Below are positions 24,501 to 38,960 of a stretch of 64,000 nt of DNA, piece by piece. The notes under the pieces are model-generated. The model was given only the letters and a program-made list of their open reading frames with translations. It had not been told where the DNA came from and made no database searches. The translations under genes were made by a program, and so were the position numbers. The DNA comes from Rhyacichthys aspro (lineage: Eukaryota; Chordata; Actinopteri; Gobiiformes; Rhyacichthyidae): positions 2,623,640 through 2,687,639 of the forward strand of contig CM072152.1 in assembly GCA_036850595.1 (NCBI GenBank), read 5' to 3'. Every line of letters starts with the position of its first letter. The first letter of the stretch is position 1.

Positions 24501-27500
24501 AGCGGTGTGATGTCACATGCTTATGTTTTGTAAAGCTGCACACATGAGTGAATGTGTTTTTGCTGCAGCTAAAACTCACATGAGGTTATCTCTATGCTGT
24601 CTGATGTTTTGATAAGAGCCTCTGATCAAATCAGCTGATTGGAGTCTGTCTCTGCTCTGTTTGCAGGACAAAGTGTTGCACTGCTGCCTGTGACAGTTCT
24701 CTATTAAATCAGAAAAATACAGCTCCCAGGCTCTATGTCAAAGCTGAGTGACACCACTAAATCCTCCAGTCCAGGCTGCTGTTATAATCATAGAATGAAA
24801 CCAGGACTGAACCAGGACTGGACAGCTATCATGACAACATTTAAGGGATCTATTTGGAGGGAAGTGAGGATGTCAAATGTCTGTTAACTATTTTATTCTG
24901 TCTGTAGTAACTTGACTTATTTGTCTCACATATTTGACCAAACAAAGCGAGTAATCACCTCACACCATTAGTGTTCCTATAAACGTAACGTATGTTCATT
25001 TGGGTGATTAAAAGTCTGAAACGGTGTGAAAGAGTGTTTGGAGATAAGTGACAATCACACCTTTACAAACTAATATTTAAAATGTTTTCACACAATTATG
25101 AAGAGTATTAAAGGCATACTACACAGGATTTCAGGCTAATATTAATAAACAAACCTGGTCCAAAGCTTTATTCTCTCAGTCAAATCCAGGTTTACTCTGG
25201 CTTTGAATGAATGCTAGCCTCTTTCCATATTTTGTAGCTTGTATGACTTTAAATTTTTGATAAAATGTAAAGAACAACAAAAACACACACTTTTTCTTTT
25301 ATTTCTATTTGACAGTTAACTGAGTGGATCCCGGGCATAGGGTATCTGTGTGAATGCTGATCATTTTGATTATCCTACAGGCCATTAAGATTGGAAGTGT
25401 AAACTAGGCCTAAATTTCAGCCCTGTAATTCAATGAACTTTTCCTCCTTGAGCTCAAAGCAGCTGGGATAGACTCCTTCTCATTGTGACCTGTAACAGAA
25501 TAAGTGGCAAAAAATGATGAAATAAATCATTCTGTGAACACAGAGGACTGTATTAACACTGTATCCACCGTATTAGGATACAGTCTTGTCCAATATAGGT
25601 CCCAAAACATTAGCCACCTTACAGTAACCCAAACTATTATTACATTTAACTGTTCACTCCACAGAACTGCCTGCATGACGTGAGCAGAGCTGTACTGTAG
25701 CACCCATATTAAATTGTACAGAACATCTGTGTGTTAAAAATCAGCACATATCCGTTGAGATTTCTTTCATGATTATGATTTATGGATTGAATGTCTTGTA
25801 ATGATTGCTTATGTCACAAGACATAATGAAACTGTATGTTCCAAGCAGTTGCAAATGTAGCTTTTAATTCACAGCCGCTTTAGGAGACAAAACTCCCCGA
25901 GGGAAGCAATTTCATTTCTGTGTAGATGTCACATCAGAGCAAAACACCATGCTCACATTAAAACGCAGCACACACTTCTTCTGTAAAGTCAGAGATCTGC
26001 AGCTGCATCTGCTCTGACAATGTTCCCACTTTCTTAAACCTGTTGGCCTGAGGCAAAGCTGCTCCAAACATGCAGCCTGATCTGTTGTGTACAAATAACA
26101 ATAAAATGTCTTATATCAGCAAATGAGAGAGGCTCACACAAGGTCTCACAGAATTAACTTGATGGGTATTATTTACTCGAGTAATTTGAGGCTCAAAACT
26201 TATGCCAGTATTTTCTCCTCAGTTCAGCTGTATGTGTCAAAATGTTATGCCACACTGATGTTTCCAGTTTCTCTAATTAGCTTCAGTTTTGTTGTGTTCA
26301 TTTGCATTTATTTGAGAAAGTTAGAATATTTACATTACTGCTCAACTATAAGTTAAATATTTATCAGCCAAAACTTGAGCTTTAATGGTATCTTTCTCTT
26401 TAATTAAATCTGAATTCTAATAAATACTACAGTATCACTTTAACTAATGTGTTTGTTTAAAATTGAAGCCATTAATGTGTGTGTCTGACCTGGATGAGTT
26501 CTATGATGATATATGTTGGGTGTATTACAAACAGAGGGCACAGGGGGCAGATCTGGAACTGGTGGGATGGCCCATGTTGCATCGACAGCCTGTATCCATT
26601 GATAGTGTCAGTGTTGAGTTTGTCCAGATCTACTAATACTTGGACTTGCAGCTGCAGATCAGACTGGACTGGTCTGCAAAGATTTATTTATTTAGTGCAC
26701 CTGCTGTCATCCAATTACTTAATAATCAGAATGCCAATGGACAAAATCATCCATTAGACACATTAGAGATGCTCATAAATTATTTCCCCTTTTATAGGGT
26801 TAATTACTAACACACAGCAATAACACAGCCCACATAGTGGCTGGAAGTGCACAAAGACAGACAGTTAAAATGGTTCCTACAACAGAGTTTACGTCCTGAG
26901 GTATCTTTAACATGTGAAAAAGTTGCCACAAATGTTCTACTAGCATGTAACCACCAGTGTCCTCTTCTAACTGCACTGTTTTGCTGTATAATTACAATAT
27001 ACTTGCAGCTTACTAAATATGGATGCTGCATGCCTCTTTGTAATTTGTAATGGTCTAGTCTTTAGCTTAATAATAATAATATATGCTATGATGATGATGA
27101 AGTGGAGTGGTAAAGTTTAACAACATAACAGTATAACTTGAGTATCCAAGTTCGTTATATGACCTTAAGCCTGGTGATCAGCAGCTGGGCTCCAGGAAAA
27201 GCTGTGAAAGATAAATGAATAAAGTTAACAATATGAAGTATACATGACATGACTGAAGGAAAATAACCTCGACCTGGTGTATGTTTCATAGCAAACAAAC
27301 ATCCACGTATATTTCTATATGCTTCTGAGCAGAGCCGTGTGGAGCTTGCTTTCATCCCATGAGTTGTGGGTCGGACCAGCTCTCATTCACCTTCATTCAT
27401 GTTTAAACCTGGTAATTCTTGCTGTTTTAAAGTAAAAATTCACAGTAAACTTCCAAAAGTCCCAAGAGAACAGTAGTGTGTTTGGTTGTTCTTATTTAAT

Positions 27501-27840
27501 TTAATTTTACCTCCTTTTTCTGACCTTTACAATGAGCCAAAAACCATCAAGGGAATGCAACTACTTCTCTAGAAGATTCATTACCTTGTGATTCTTTAGA
27601 AATTTCCTTTCCTTTTTACTGTCAGCAGTCGAGCAAGTTGACGTTGCTCTGTCAATATCCTCTGAAGAGCATTTCTGATGAAGTCAACTTAAGGTTTGAG
27701 CTTACAGAATGAAATCGGCATATCCTCAACCATTGTTCCTGCTAAAACACCTTCCTCCTCTGCGTGCACCTCTGACACAAACTACAACAGCCTCACGTCA
27801 TTCCTCAGAGTGGCTCTCCGCAGGGGCTTGCCTCTTTCAT
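21541..27840. other. Non-coding with two dispersed-repeat remnants
   Basis: Near 22066 is the GTTTCCACTGG head shared with 62 and 43410. Near 24278 the phrase CAGTGTTGGGGGTAACATG followed by repeated TTACT/GTAAC-type words looks like a hAT-like fish repeat. An A-run of 23 lies near 22870. No host gene is seen. Confidence 0.4.
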
Positions 27841-28570
27841 ATTTATACCTCGTGAGTGAGGAGCGAGAGGTATAGAGCTGGAGATTTCCCTATAGCCTCC
27901 TATAAAACGCTGCCGCCTTTTAAACATTCCAGTCATGGTCATGGTAAGGTGCCTGCTGTCGATTTTATTTATAAAATGTATAAACTCCAGCGGTCTGCTC
28001 TTTCATTCATACATGCACTCCGGCAGCCCTCCATCCGTCTCCTATATATGGCCGTGAAAGCTGCAGACACCACCTCCGAGGCATCCTCAAAAGCAAAGGG
28101 TAAACACGGCCCGCGACAGCACTTAATGCAATCACGGGGCAAGGAAACACACGCCTCAGCAACATTGCATGACAAGGCTCTCAGCGAGGTGTTAAGGTGA
28201 ATAAAAATGCCCAGTTACAAGCCGTGGAAGTGTATATTTCTTCTGAGAGCCACATTTCAGAAATTGCCTCCTGCCTCTCCCTCGGCCGCCGTTTGCCTCT
28301 CACACAGAAGACAGGCGGGCTGCGAGGGCGTGACGGCTCCCTGGTCGTGCATCTGACAATAGGCTGTGATGCGCACAAACCAAAGTGATGGTTCCCAGAG
28401 TGAGGATGCAAAGAGCGAAGCCTCGGTAAAACACAGAGATGCCCTGGAGAACGCCAGAGGAGGGCTCAGACAGTGGGGTTTTAATGACATAATGAGGCCA
28501 GTCGCACGCATTCTCTATTATTCATAAATTTACTTTACACAGGAGGCAGGAAATTTACATTGTTAGCGCG
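27841..28570. promoter_or_regulatory. GC-richer island, candidate regulatory block
   Basis: The most GC-rich long block of the gene-poor tract, with overlapping frames of 114 aa (plus, 27856-28200) and 84 aa (minus, 28257-28511) that show no family features. It has motifs TTATTCATAAATTTAC and TTTTAATGACATAATGAGG of homeodomain type. It could be a conserved enhancer or, less likely, a promoter. It has no adjacent exon. Confidence 0.3.
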
Positions 28571-28911
28571 AGAGTGAAATAAAGATGTAGAGCACATACA
28601 ATAGGTGGCCTTCACAGAGGACTTTGACTCGTTTGCATATTTTTTATTTTTTTTTCAGTGCCAGTTTTCCCATTTGTACCATGTTATTACTCCAATCAGT
28701 GTTGTTTTCCTTCTTTCTGTGTGAACGCTGACCTTTCAAATTTTCTCAAGCTTTTGAGAAATGGTCTCGTATTAACATTTGAACCTAATGGTGGACATTG
28801 TCTTTAGCTTTACATTTTAAAATATATGTATGTAACTTTGTAAAAATAACTATGACTAGACCTAAGTGACATTGTATGATTCTATTGAACTGAGTTTCTG
28901 GGCTAGCACTA

Positions 28912-28950
28912 TAAATAAATAAATACATAAATAAATACATAAATAAATAC
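28912..28950. repeat. (ATAAATAAATAC)n microsatellite
   Basis: Short tract of AAAT and ACAT units in otherwise featureless non-coding DNA. Confidence 0.9.
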
Positions 28951-30407
28951 AGTTCTTAAAAATAGATTGTTAAAGTTCTTTTGTTTTGTATTATGAGAAA
29001 ATGAACGTATTATATGAGAAAACCTGCTTAATCCTGTTTTAATAAAGACACGATCTTAATCTTACATCATCCAGGCTTCATTATTAAAGATTATAGATTA
29101 GTATGTACACCTTATAGAAGAAGCTTGGTTAAGTAAGGTGTCTTGAGTCAGGGGCCCTCCAATAGCTCTACACTGATGTCAAGAAATAAAATAGCTAACG
29201 TATCTATTCCAAACGTATCTATGGTTATGCAGGTTTATGTAGCTGACATAAAAAAATGCATTTGGTACAAAAGACAAATTAAAAAATCTGCAAATAAACT
29301 GGCAAACTGATGATTTTTTTGTTAGTCAGCTTATGCGAAATGGTTTGGTTGGATGACGGTTAATAAAGTAATAAAAAGGCACAAGCTACTATCGGTGTCA
29401 GAAGAGGACAGTGGGCCATTGGTTAAAAGGGAATGCGTTTGACATGTGAACATAGAAGTGGACTACCACATGACTACCAAGACCTGTTTCTGCTCGTTTT
29501 TGTGATCCTGCAATTTGCTCTCATTTTGGACAGCAGGTGTAATCACTCGGCTCTTTCTGTCAGTGATTTATTTACCAGCCTCTCCACAGATCTTTTTATC
29601 TATTTTCTTATGGAACTGGGACACCGCAGCTCTTGGTAAAAAACATATTCCTCTTCAAAAACCATCTTTCTCTGCAATATTGTAAGAATTTTTACTGATA
29701 AATTCTACATTTTTGTTGGACTGATGCAACTGCAGCAAGAACTACTTTGACAAGAATTTGGATTTTCTGTTCTTCAAACTCTATAATGATTCCCCGTGTT
29801 GAAGTTTCCCCAGGCTTTCAGCAGACTTTAATAAAGATTCTCTGGGTATGTCGAGGCCACGGTTAATGTTTCGTTTTCATAGAAATGTCTGACACAAAGT
29901 GCAGTGCAGTAGAACTGGCTGTTTTGGTCTGATCATGATAAACTGGTTTCAAATAAATTAAGCTGGGAAGCTCATTGTCCACTGTCACTCCCAGTCAGCT
30001 GGGTTTGAAACTCATCGGCCTTGTTCTGAGATTCTACTGCCTACATACTTGCTGCTCATCACCTTCACCACGGCTCACATCATGTACTGTCTGTATATGA
30101 TGTGTAGAGGCACTATACAGAGATGCATACTTGCGTGCCTGCAAACAATTTTGTTCAAAACTGTCCCCTGTGAATGTATATATCCTGTAACACAACTGAT
30201 ATTCATGTTCCACAATGTTCATGCTTTGAGTTAATTTTTGCAGAAACATGAAATGAAGAATAGGCTTTGAACATTTACTTTTGAAAGAAATGCATAAGCA
30301 GACAGCCGGTGTATGGTCACTGCATCTTAATAAGATATGATCAGCTTTTTTGAGCATTTTGAGATCTAAATCTCCATTTTCCCTTTTCCACTCAAGTGTG
30401 GAAGCTG

Positions 30408-30487
30408 TACTCTACACACAATGTAAAGCGCCTTTGTGTACTGTTGAAAAGCGCTATATAAAACAAATGTATTATTATTATTATTAA
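30408..30487 (+). repeat. L2-tail-type SINE/LINE 3' end
   Basis: The phrase TGTAAAGCGCCTTTGTGTAC then GAAAAGCGCTATATAAAAC followed by (TTA)n is the common 3' tail shared by fish L2 LINEs and L2-dependent SINEs. Confidence 0.65.
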
Positions 30488-32039
30488 CTGCCTAGGAGGA
30501 ACATGATGAGGCTAATCACAGAGTGGTTGGTCAAAATGAAACCTTAAAGTGAAGACATTTTTCAATGTCACATTTCTTTCCGTTTGATCCAGAAGGTAGG
30601 GCTGTCCCATTGGCATCATCTATCATCATCATGTCACATTACTGAGCTCTCCTGACCACTGAGCAGTCACTCTCCAGAGACAGAGGCCTCCAAAGAACAT
30701 CTGTCAGTCACACACTCAGGGAGGCTTTGTGGCATTTCCATCTGCAATGAACCATAAGGAAACTAATGAATCTTATACAAGAGTCTAGTGAAGTATGGAA
30801 TGTAACTGGATAAGACATGCATGGATCGTACCCAGTAAAACTGAAAGTGTTATTATAACATTCAAAAAGTTCACTTCCACACTAGATAACACTTAATAAA
30901 ACAGAGTAGAATATTAGAGTTAATACAACACTGGTAAAAGTTATTACTTAACACTGCTGAGTGCAACTAGGGTACTGTAAAACACTTTACTGTAACCAAC
31001 TATTTATAGTGTAATGTCAGAAAGACTTGTTGTTAATTAATAATTTATTTGGGAGCTAAACCCACTAAACACTTGTGTTTAAAAACACGTGTTTAAAAAT
31101 AAATTTCTCCCAAACAGTGTTAATCAGTAATGACTGGTAGCAATGTTGCATGGATAAACAAGACACATTTAATTTCTTAATTTTTTTTTCTTTCTTTCTT
31201 TTTATTTTATTTATTTACATTCAACTGTTAAAAGTGCATAACCTCATTTTTCATTTTAATACCTAATGATGCAAGAACTGCTTACAAGACTACAAGAACT
31301 AACTGCTACAAGAGCTGCTAACTTAACTGGGGGGTAACTGGGGTGTTGGTTTATATTGATGTCTGTCCACTGCCAAGATGAGGGACTGTCTCTAAAGTCC
31401 AGTAAAACATGAGCTGAAGGAATAAATGATAACTTGACAGATATTCAGTGTAGTGATACAAAAATCACAAAAAAAAAAATCGTGGCAAGGAAACGTTTGA
31501 AATATATTTTCCTCCCATCCCAAATTTATTTTCCCACCTTAATGTCCCTTTAGGGCCTCTGTAGCATTAGATGATATATGGGAAATATGGGAGTGAAAAA
31601 AAGAGAGAAATTGTTTGGATCATATGCCAACAACATTGTCATCTTTCACAGTAAGATCAGTGATTTTACAAAACACATCATTGGATCATTAAATGCATCT
31701 CATCAACTACTCCAACACAAACAAATAAACTAATTTGCTATTCAGTGCCAAAATGCTTCAACCATTTCACAGACAGAACAGTAGTGTTTATTTGAACTTT
31801 TAGCTTGTTTGCATTCTAAGGACCTTCTTTAAATTCTTTAAGCTGAAAGACGTTAGCGTTGATGCTGCTATTGTGTCAGCTTTATCAGAAATATTTTTTC
31901 TTTGAAAGAAGACCAAAGAGTGTGAACGATTGGCTAAATAAACATCATGTTGGGCGGATACTAGTCGGTGCTTCATCCAATCACCTACCAGGTTTTCGAC
32001 AGAAGGTGCCTCCCTTTTGCAAACGCCTTCAACGGAGCC

Positions 32040-32690
32040 TTTGAAACAGACTAAATGGAGCAGTTTAATGGTGGAGTCAGGTTAAAGTTCTCCTGCACAT
32101 TCTTCAATTATGAGTTTGAGCTCAAGCTGTGCCATACCTTCAAAAATGTCATGCATTCTATCTACTGCAAAATTATTAGCTGTATTAAAGTATTCAAGTG
32201 AGTTCAATAAACATAGACACTGAATACCATAATAATGAGGAAGTCATTGTGAAATAATTGAATTTGCAAGGCACAATTTTTATTTGAAAAAAGAGGATGT
32301 CTTTTCATGTATAATCCATCTCTTATATCAGAGTACACACCATCAATGGGAGTGTACTTAGATGTAAAACTGATCAGGGACGTTTTAGATGAGCTTTTTC
32401 AACTTTTTTGAGAGATTTTTCAACAGGTTTAACTGTATTAATTCCATTTCTGTTGAAATACAGGCTGTGTTTTGGTTGAGAATTCAGTACAGTAAAAGGA
32501 TGGTCCATTTTTTCAAAGGTCTCTTTTATACTGCCATCTTGAGCAGATATGCATTTCAAAGCAGTATCTTTAACTTGACTCTGCACTTCCATTACTTCTT
32601 CCATGCTTGATACAAAACTATTTACGGCAGACTGGCCTGCACTAGCAACTTGAAGCTAAGCCATGGCAGATGAACATGATGCATACAGAA
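32040..32690 (-). pseudogene. Transposon-derived coding remnant, unclassified
   Basis: The minus strand holds a 76-codon frame at 32604-32374 (MEEVMEVQSQVKDTALKCIS...), extended upstream by NSFVSS, and after stops a second block at about 32171-32047 reading AVDRMHDIFEGMAQLELKLI then IEECAGEL. The MHD-I-EG-x-Q-E-KLI string recalls a protein family repeated many times in fish genomes as uncharacterised, transposon-associated frames. Stops between the blocks show decay. The family has no name I can give with confidence. Confidence 0.5.
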
Positions 32691-35600
32691 TGCACACATT
32701 AGCCTAGTTTGTAGCATTAAAGCACATGCTGATAATTTGGGGTCATTGCATTGTTTATCTAACTTCTAGTAATACTATTTTATGACCAAAAAAAATGACA
32801 AAAAAAATAAATAAAAAATTGCAGGATGGAAGGAACATACAGATGAATACACAGAAGAAAACACATGTTAAATTGTTAAATTCTAAACTGTACATACCAC
32901 ACATCTTTCATCAAATGCAAAAGGAGAAAAAGATGTCTGTTAAGGTTTGGATGGGTGGGCAGGGCTTGTTTTAATCTTGCTGTTGTTATAGTAGCTCTTA
33001 AAGTGTCTTCCTTTTATTATACTGTTGGTTTTGCACTTTGTATTTTAACTTTTCACCAAGATTTGTGGAATTTTACTCATAACTCTTCCCATTGTTGAAA
33101 GAGTGTTTTTTGCACTGCATTTTTTACACTTGAGAATTCACTGTGGATTTAACACTGCACTCTATGTTGTAGACTCTCATTCCACAGCTCAGCCTCTGAT
33201 TGACGTTCCAGTTAACCAAGCATCACACATGCCAGTCACAGATGTCCTTTTGGAGCGTGTTCAAAAAAGTACAGCTCAGAACTTAGACTGTCTGGGACAA
33301 GAGAGCCTTGGAGCCAGCAGTGTGAACATTAATTCTAGTTAGCGTCGGCACCTGTGTGTTGAACTGCAGCGAGCACAGGAGGAGTTGGAAAATTAAAAAC
33401 ATCCTCGTTCTGTGCATATTCACAAAGCTGAGAAGATGTGATAAATGATGATGGATTTATCCAAGAAATTCCTATTTCAGTTTAGAAGCACAGACTCCTA
33501 ATCTACAGGAAAACCAACATGTTCCCATGTTAAAGTGACATTAGAATATATTCTCTGCTGATGTATTGAGCCAATGGAAGGGACATGAACAACCTAGACT
33601 ATATGCTGCTGGAGGCAGAAGTTCCTATCTTAGTTAAGTCATGGGGTGTTGTTAGATGGCCATCACCTGCGTGATTGTGGTTAGTGCAGCCACAGTCTGG
33701 AGAGCAGAAAGCCAAACCAGCCAGACCAAAATGTCAATGTAGATGACTCAGAGTCATCTAAAGAACTGACAAATACAGACCAAAAAATAAATAAATAATG
33801 CATGAAGCAATGTTACCAGTTTGCTGTAAAGAATATGGTTTTCATCAAAAGACTAATGTTTACATAGTTTAATTGTTTAGTTTTGAACAATTCCATGGAC
33901 AAATAACATTTTTTCAGGGGTGTACTTTTTTTTTTTCTTAATAATTAGATCTTTTCCCTCTTTTGCTCAGGTACAGCCTGTTTATCAAGAATTGCTCTGT
34001 CTCTAGGTCAAACACCCAGTGTGATTGACTGATGATGCAACATTTGTCAAAGCAACAGTATGAAATGCTAACAGATAACCTGGTTATCTCCCCCTAGCCA
34101 TATTTCTCTCTCGCTCTGAGAATTATGAAATTCTAATGTTTGTTTTTTTGTTTTTTCATTATTGATATGTACATTAAAAGGTCTATGATGCCCAATTTTA
34201 TGCACTTTTATTTTTATAATTATTTTTATCTAGATAAAACTTGCTTCATGTCTTTCTTAGCAATTTATTTACAGCTTGGTATTAACACAGTAGTAGTTTG
34301 GTAATAAGACGGTAATAAACAGGTAATAGTATAATTGATACGGTTCCATGTACTGCATATGTTCCTAGTGGTTACATGGCTATAACAAGCTATAAATGTT
34401 GGTAATTCTATTAAATGTACTCTATATCTAACCACAATTACTACTTACTTACGAGTTACCCAACTTCCCCTTTATTACTATGCTATTACTGAGCTGGAAA
34501 ATAAAACTTCCCTTGATTCCAAGGGATGTTTAGATTTTCAGCAGCAGTCTCACAAAAATTACAAAGAGGCATACAGCTGGAAGTGAAAAACAAAAGTAAC
34601 TAAAACGTGTGGCAAAACACGTTAATAGGCGTGTCAATCCAAAAGTGTAAGCATTATGTGGACAATAAGGAGTAAGAAACCAGTTTGGATGTGTACATCA
34701 GAGATCGACAAGGGCAGTAAGTACAGTAGGAACAATCAGTAGTTGTATAGGGCAAAGAGTACATTTAATAAAACTCCAGGGACACACCAAAAGAGTAACT
34801 CTTTTATATTTTTTTCTTCTTTAAAAATACCACATTCTAAAAACACAGCTTATTAAATATACAGTTGACTTGGAGCTTGCTTCCGCAGGTGTTTTTGGAG
34901 GTACAAGCTCATACTTTCTTAGAAGAAGGCAAATCAATGGCACCAGTCGTCCGGAAACAAAGGGCCTCTGACATAAGCAGTCCAGTTAGCACAAAAATCC
35001 AAACATGTCAGCGCGCTCACATTGACCGAGTCCTTGAAACATCAATACACGGAGCGGCTGCTGACAGATAGACAGCTGGAGCCGTAGAGGTGAAGAGAAT
35101 CCCCCGAAGAACTGAGACTCAGGATGGACAACAGATTTTGGGAAGTGTGCAGTGTCACTAAAGGTTGAGTCCAATTCAGGCTTGGAAGATGGTGGTATTA
35201 ATTGGGGTCACACCTCTGGGGCTCCCTCTGTCTTCAGTGTAATTTTCTGCAGAGAGTATGATGTGCCCACAGGATGAGAAGAACTGATACAAATGAGTCC
35301 TTTTTTTATTTTCTAGAGACATCCTGTATAAAGCTGGACCCAAATGAAACCATAACAAGGTAACAAACTCCTTATGCTGACAATGAGATGTATTTGGTAA
35401 GTTCCATTATAGGTGCAGTGTGCAGTATCTGATGGTGAGAAGGGGAAAACAGACATGCTAACTTCTGTCAAATAATCAGGTAGAAATAACTTTGAAGGAT
35501 TTGCTTCAGAAACAAAACCGATTTAGTTCATAACTGTTTGAAAGCTTCATATAACTTTGTGAGTTGTGAGAAAACAGAAAGAGAGAATGTTCATCTCCAA

Positions 35601-38370
35601 CAACATCTTATTGTCTGTCTCTAGTGTTACTCAGTACTCAAGACAACAGCAGGAAGAGACAGTTAAGACTAAAAACAGTGTTTGATTCCTTGGAAGTTCT
35701 AGGCAACAGTTAAAAAAATCCAAACACTAAGATAATTTGTAACTACCAACTTTTTTTTTGTTTTTTTAGCCACTATCTGGTGACTTGCCAGTTGCAAACC
35801 TCTGTAAATTAGGCTGTACACATTATTTAAATATCCTCCTCTCCACTTTTTGTGCTGTCAAATAAAAACTCTCACAAATACATCTGCAATGAGGCCCGTG
35901 GGAAAAACATCTGAGCTCACGACTTGTGCTAAAATGCGCTGCTGCCTTTTATAAAATATGAAAAGCACTGGTTTAGCAGCAAAAATGCCTCTGGCCTAGT
36001 CTTAAGCCACTGTCACACTGTAAAGTTTTTACTGTTGCCAACAATGCTACTTAAATCAAGCATTGTGGTTTTAAATCAGTGGTTACACGTTTTAGAGTTG
36101 AACAAGCAAAGATTTCCTACAATAAATATCTCACATATATTGAGGACAATCATAGAGAATCCTCCAACAACCTATATAAAAATTACGATTGTAACTACTC
36201 ACCTCAATCTCCATCTCTTGTTCTCTCTTCATATCAACTAGTGTCATTTTTACACTACCTGATGTTTATTAATCACACAGTGTGACAGGCAGCATACTGT
36301 CATTTATAGCTGATTCTAATCACTAGGTGTGACATAAAATCATTTATTATTTAAAAAATGACAAATAAATGTGTTTTTTTTTTCTAAAGTTTTAAAAGTT
36401 TCCATCCAGTAATAATAATGGATAAATAAAGCAGTTCCTGTCCTGGCTGGTGCTGATTCATAATCCAAGACCTTTACAAGACAAAGTAAAAATGAGTTCA
36501 AGTCTGAGAAAAGTCCAAGACACCTCAATAGTGATCTTAAGACTGGTCTCAAGTACAAATCCGGTCTTGATTACTACACTTTATCTGGGTTTTTGTTCTG
36601 GAAAAGGAACAGGAAGTTTAACTGAGTTTTATGGAACTTCAAGTGTCTATTTTTTTAAATTAAAATACACAGTGTACTTTTGAGAAAATTATAAAGCATT
36701 GTAAACATTTATTGAATGATGTGTTCTATTGATTTAACTTTACTACATTTTTTTCCACAAAGGACTATTAATCTGTTTGGCTCTACATTCATTTTCTTCT
36801 AATCCTCAAAGGATCAATAAACAGACTGTGGTCTTAACTGTGGCTCGACAACAACTAAAATTAGAAAAAGAAAATATAGAGTTGGAGTAGCATAACTTTG
36901 CCACACATATATCACACCTTTGATAGAGTCACAGAGTCTAGTTCATTGTTCCTGTCACCTTCAAAGCTCCTGAGGGGCTAATGAACAGCACTCATCAGAG
37001 CTCCTCACTCTCTGGTGGCTTAGCATAAGACTCCACTCATGTTCACCATATGGTCTGTGCATATTTACACATTTACAGTAGGGATCTGGGGATGGGGTTA
37101 CCTTCAAAACAGTCTGTAACACACAGCTGTCTGCTTTCATATCAGTTGAGTACAGACATCTACTTCCACCTTGCCTTTTTAATGTGAATTTCACTTTATT
37201 TGACTGTTGTGTATTTGCTCTAGAGCAGGGTTGGGCAAGCACCGTCCTGCGGGACAATTCTGGCCTGCAGCCAAAAATTTCTGGCCTGACAGTTGATTAA
37301 AAAAAATTGATTAATTACATTATAAACTGTAAGTGCCAAAGATAACATCCAATCAAAGCTAAACCCATCTCTACCTAAAAAAAAGTTTATGATATGCCAT
37401 TTATGCCTTTCTGTGACTGACTTTGACACACACCTACGTTGACTCTAAACTGAGCCTGTCTAGGTCTGAATTAGCGCTCAGACACTTTCCGACGGCTGCG
37501 CACTTCCAAAGCATTGTGGGTAAGGGTCTCATTCATTTCAGAGTCTTACACTTTTATAGCAATTTCTAATGAACAGAGAATTCTTTTAAAGTATAAGTAT
37601 ACATAGTGATCCGGATGTCTTACCGTTGTTGCTTGTCTTTGTGCTATGTAGCTCTGTGAAGCTGGCTGGTTGTCCTCATGGTGCGCACTCATTTTACTTT
37701 CCTCCTGCTCCTAGTTAAGGTAGTGTGGATCTGGGGCCACAAATAATCGACAACAACAAACTGATGGTTGATGATTGTAGACACATAAAGAGACGTCAGA
37801 GGCAGGACAGTTAAATTCAAAATCTTGGCACACACTTGCACTAGTCTCATGAGTCCTGCGAAAACAACAGAAGCCCTCATCAGCAGCGTAACCAGAGTCC
37901 TCTTGCGCCACAAACAATTCAGCTTCACTTAGCTCATCTCAGTCTGAACCTTCCTGAAAATTCCTCACTAAAATGCCGCAATCCCTATAGCCACACCTTG
38001 AAACCATTAGTTTGCACATCCATACAACAGTAAATAGTGTGACTGTCATTGCCAGTGTGTGGCAAACAGAAGCTTTTAATATTTTGCGTCCACTGCTGCT
38101 GAGACATGCTGCTTCATTGTTTCCTGCATGACTGTGATCTCACTATCACAGTGTATCATCCATATAAGTAAACTATTCTATTTACAGACTAGATTAAACA
38201 TCCTGTCTCTGTGTGTATCAGTCCACAGGAGATAGAATCTCACTATTTACACATTTATTACATTTGAGCCCAGACTCATTTTGCACAAATATGAGAAATA
38301 TCTATAGACAACATCAATTATACTTGTGTTATTTTATTTTATTTTCCAGTGGACATAGAATCAGAGTCGC
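32691..38370. other. Non-coding with a hAT-like end near 37220
   Basis: At 37222-37290 AGCAGGGTTGGGCAAGCACC then TGCGGGACAATTCTGGCC is the typical left end of a hAT/Charlie-like element. The plus frame 33103-33342 contains an acceptor-like ATTCCACAG but no donor. No host gene is recognised. Confidence 0.4.
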
Positions 38371-38780
38371 TTTATCTGTTGGAGGCATGCAGACTTATGT
38401 TTCACCATCAATAATTCACAGTGGACTGATCGACTCAGCAGCATCCGGGTCCTGCTGGAGACCTAAGGTTAATGGTGTACATGCATTAATGGGCTCACAT
38501 GCCAGAGGTCTCATGATAGGCTCTGACAGATAAGGAGTCATTACTGTTGTGACGGCATGACATAGTGAGGGTAATGATATCCTGGGCCAACGCTGTGACA
38601 AAGGATGGCTGATAGAATGGCTCAGAACACAGATGTTTGGTTTAAATAAAGACGAGCCGCATGGATTTATGAGATGATTGCTGGCTTTTAGAGTAACTGC
38701 CCCACGGAGCAGAGATCAATAATGGAAGACGGACACGAGAGGCACCAAGGTACTCAATAGGAATTCATCTACAGTAAACA
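38371..38780. promoter_or_regulatory. Candidate conserved non-coding island
   Basis: A repeat-poor, balanced block with words such as GTACATGCATTAATGGGCTC and GTGACAAAGGATGGC. It is called only from composition against AT-rich flanks. Confidence 0.25.
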
Positions 38781-38877
38781 GGAGGTAGGCTGTATATTAC
38801 ATAATTTCAACAACATTTCCATTTTAGAAGTTCCCTAGGATGTACAACCACAAATATTGTAGCAATAAATTGCATGG

Positions 38878-38960
38878 GGCAGTGGTCTCTAAACTTTTTT
38901 CAGCTGGGCCCCATTTTTGTGGATAAAAACATTACTATTTCTCGGGGCTAGGGCGCTTTG
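38878..38960. repeat. Dispersed-element end (CAGTGGTCTCTAAACTTTTT)
   Basis: The phrase GGGCAGTGGTCTCTAAACTT followed by GGGCCCC matches the usual start of hAT-like fish repeats (cagtggttcccaaact type). No partner end was found. Confidence 0.4.

Noticed and set aside
27856..28200. Plus-strand 114-codon frame in the GC-richer island
   Set aside because: The length is explained by GC content; there is a similar frame on the other strand and no recognisable domain.
33103..33342. Plus-strand 79-codon frame with an internal ATTCCACAG acceptor-like site
   Set aside because: No donor follows before the stop, no partner exons and no family match.
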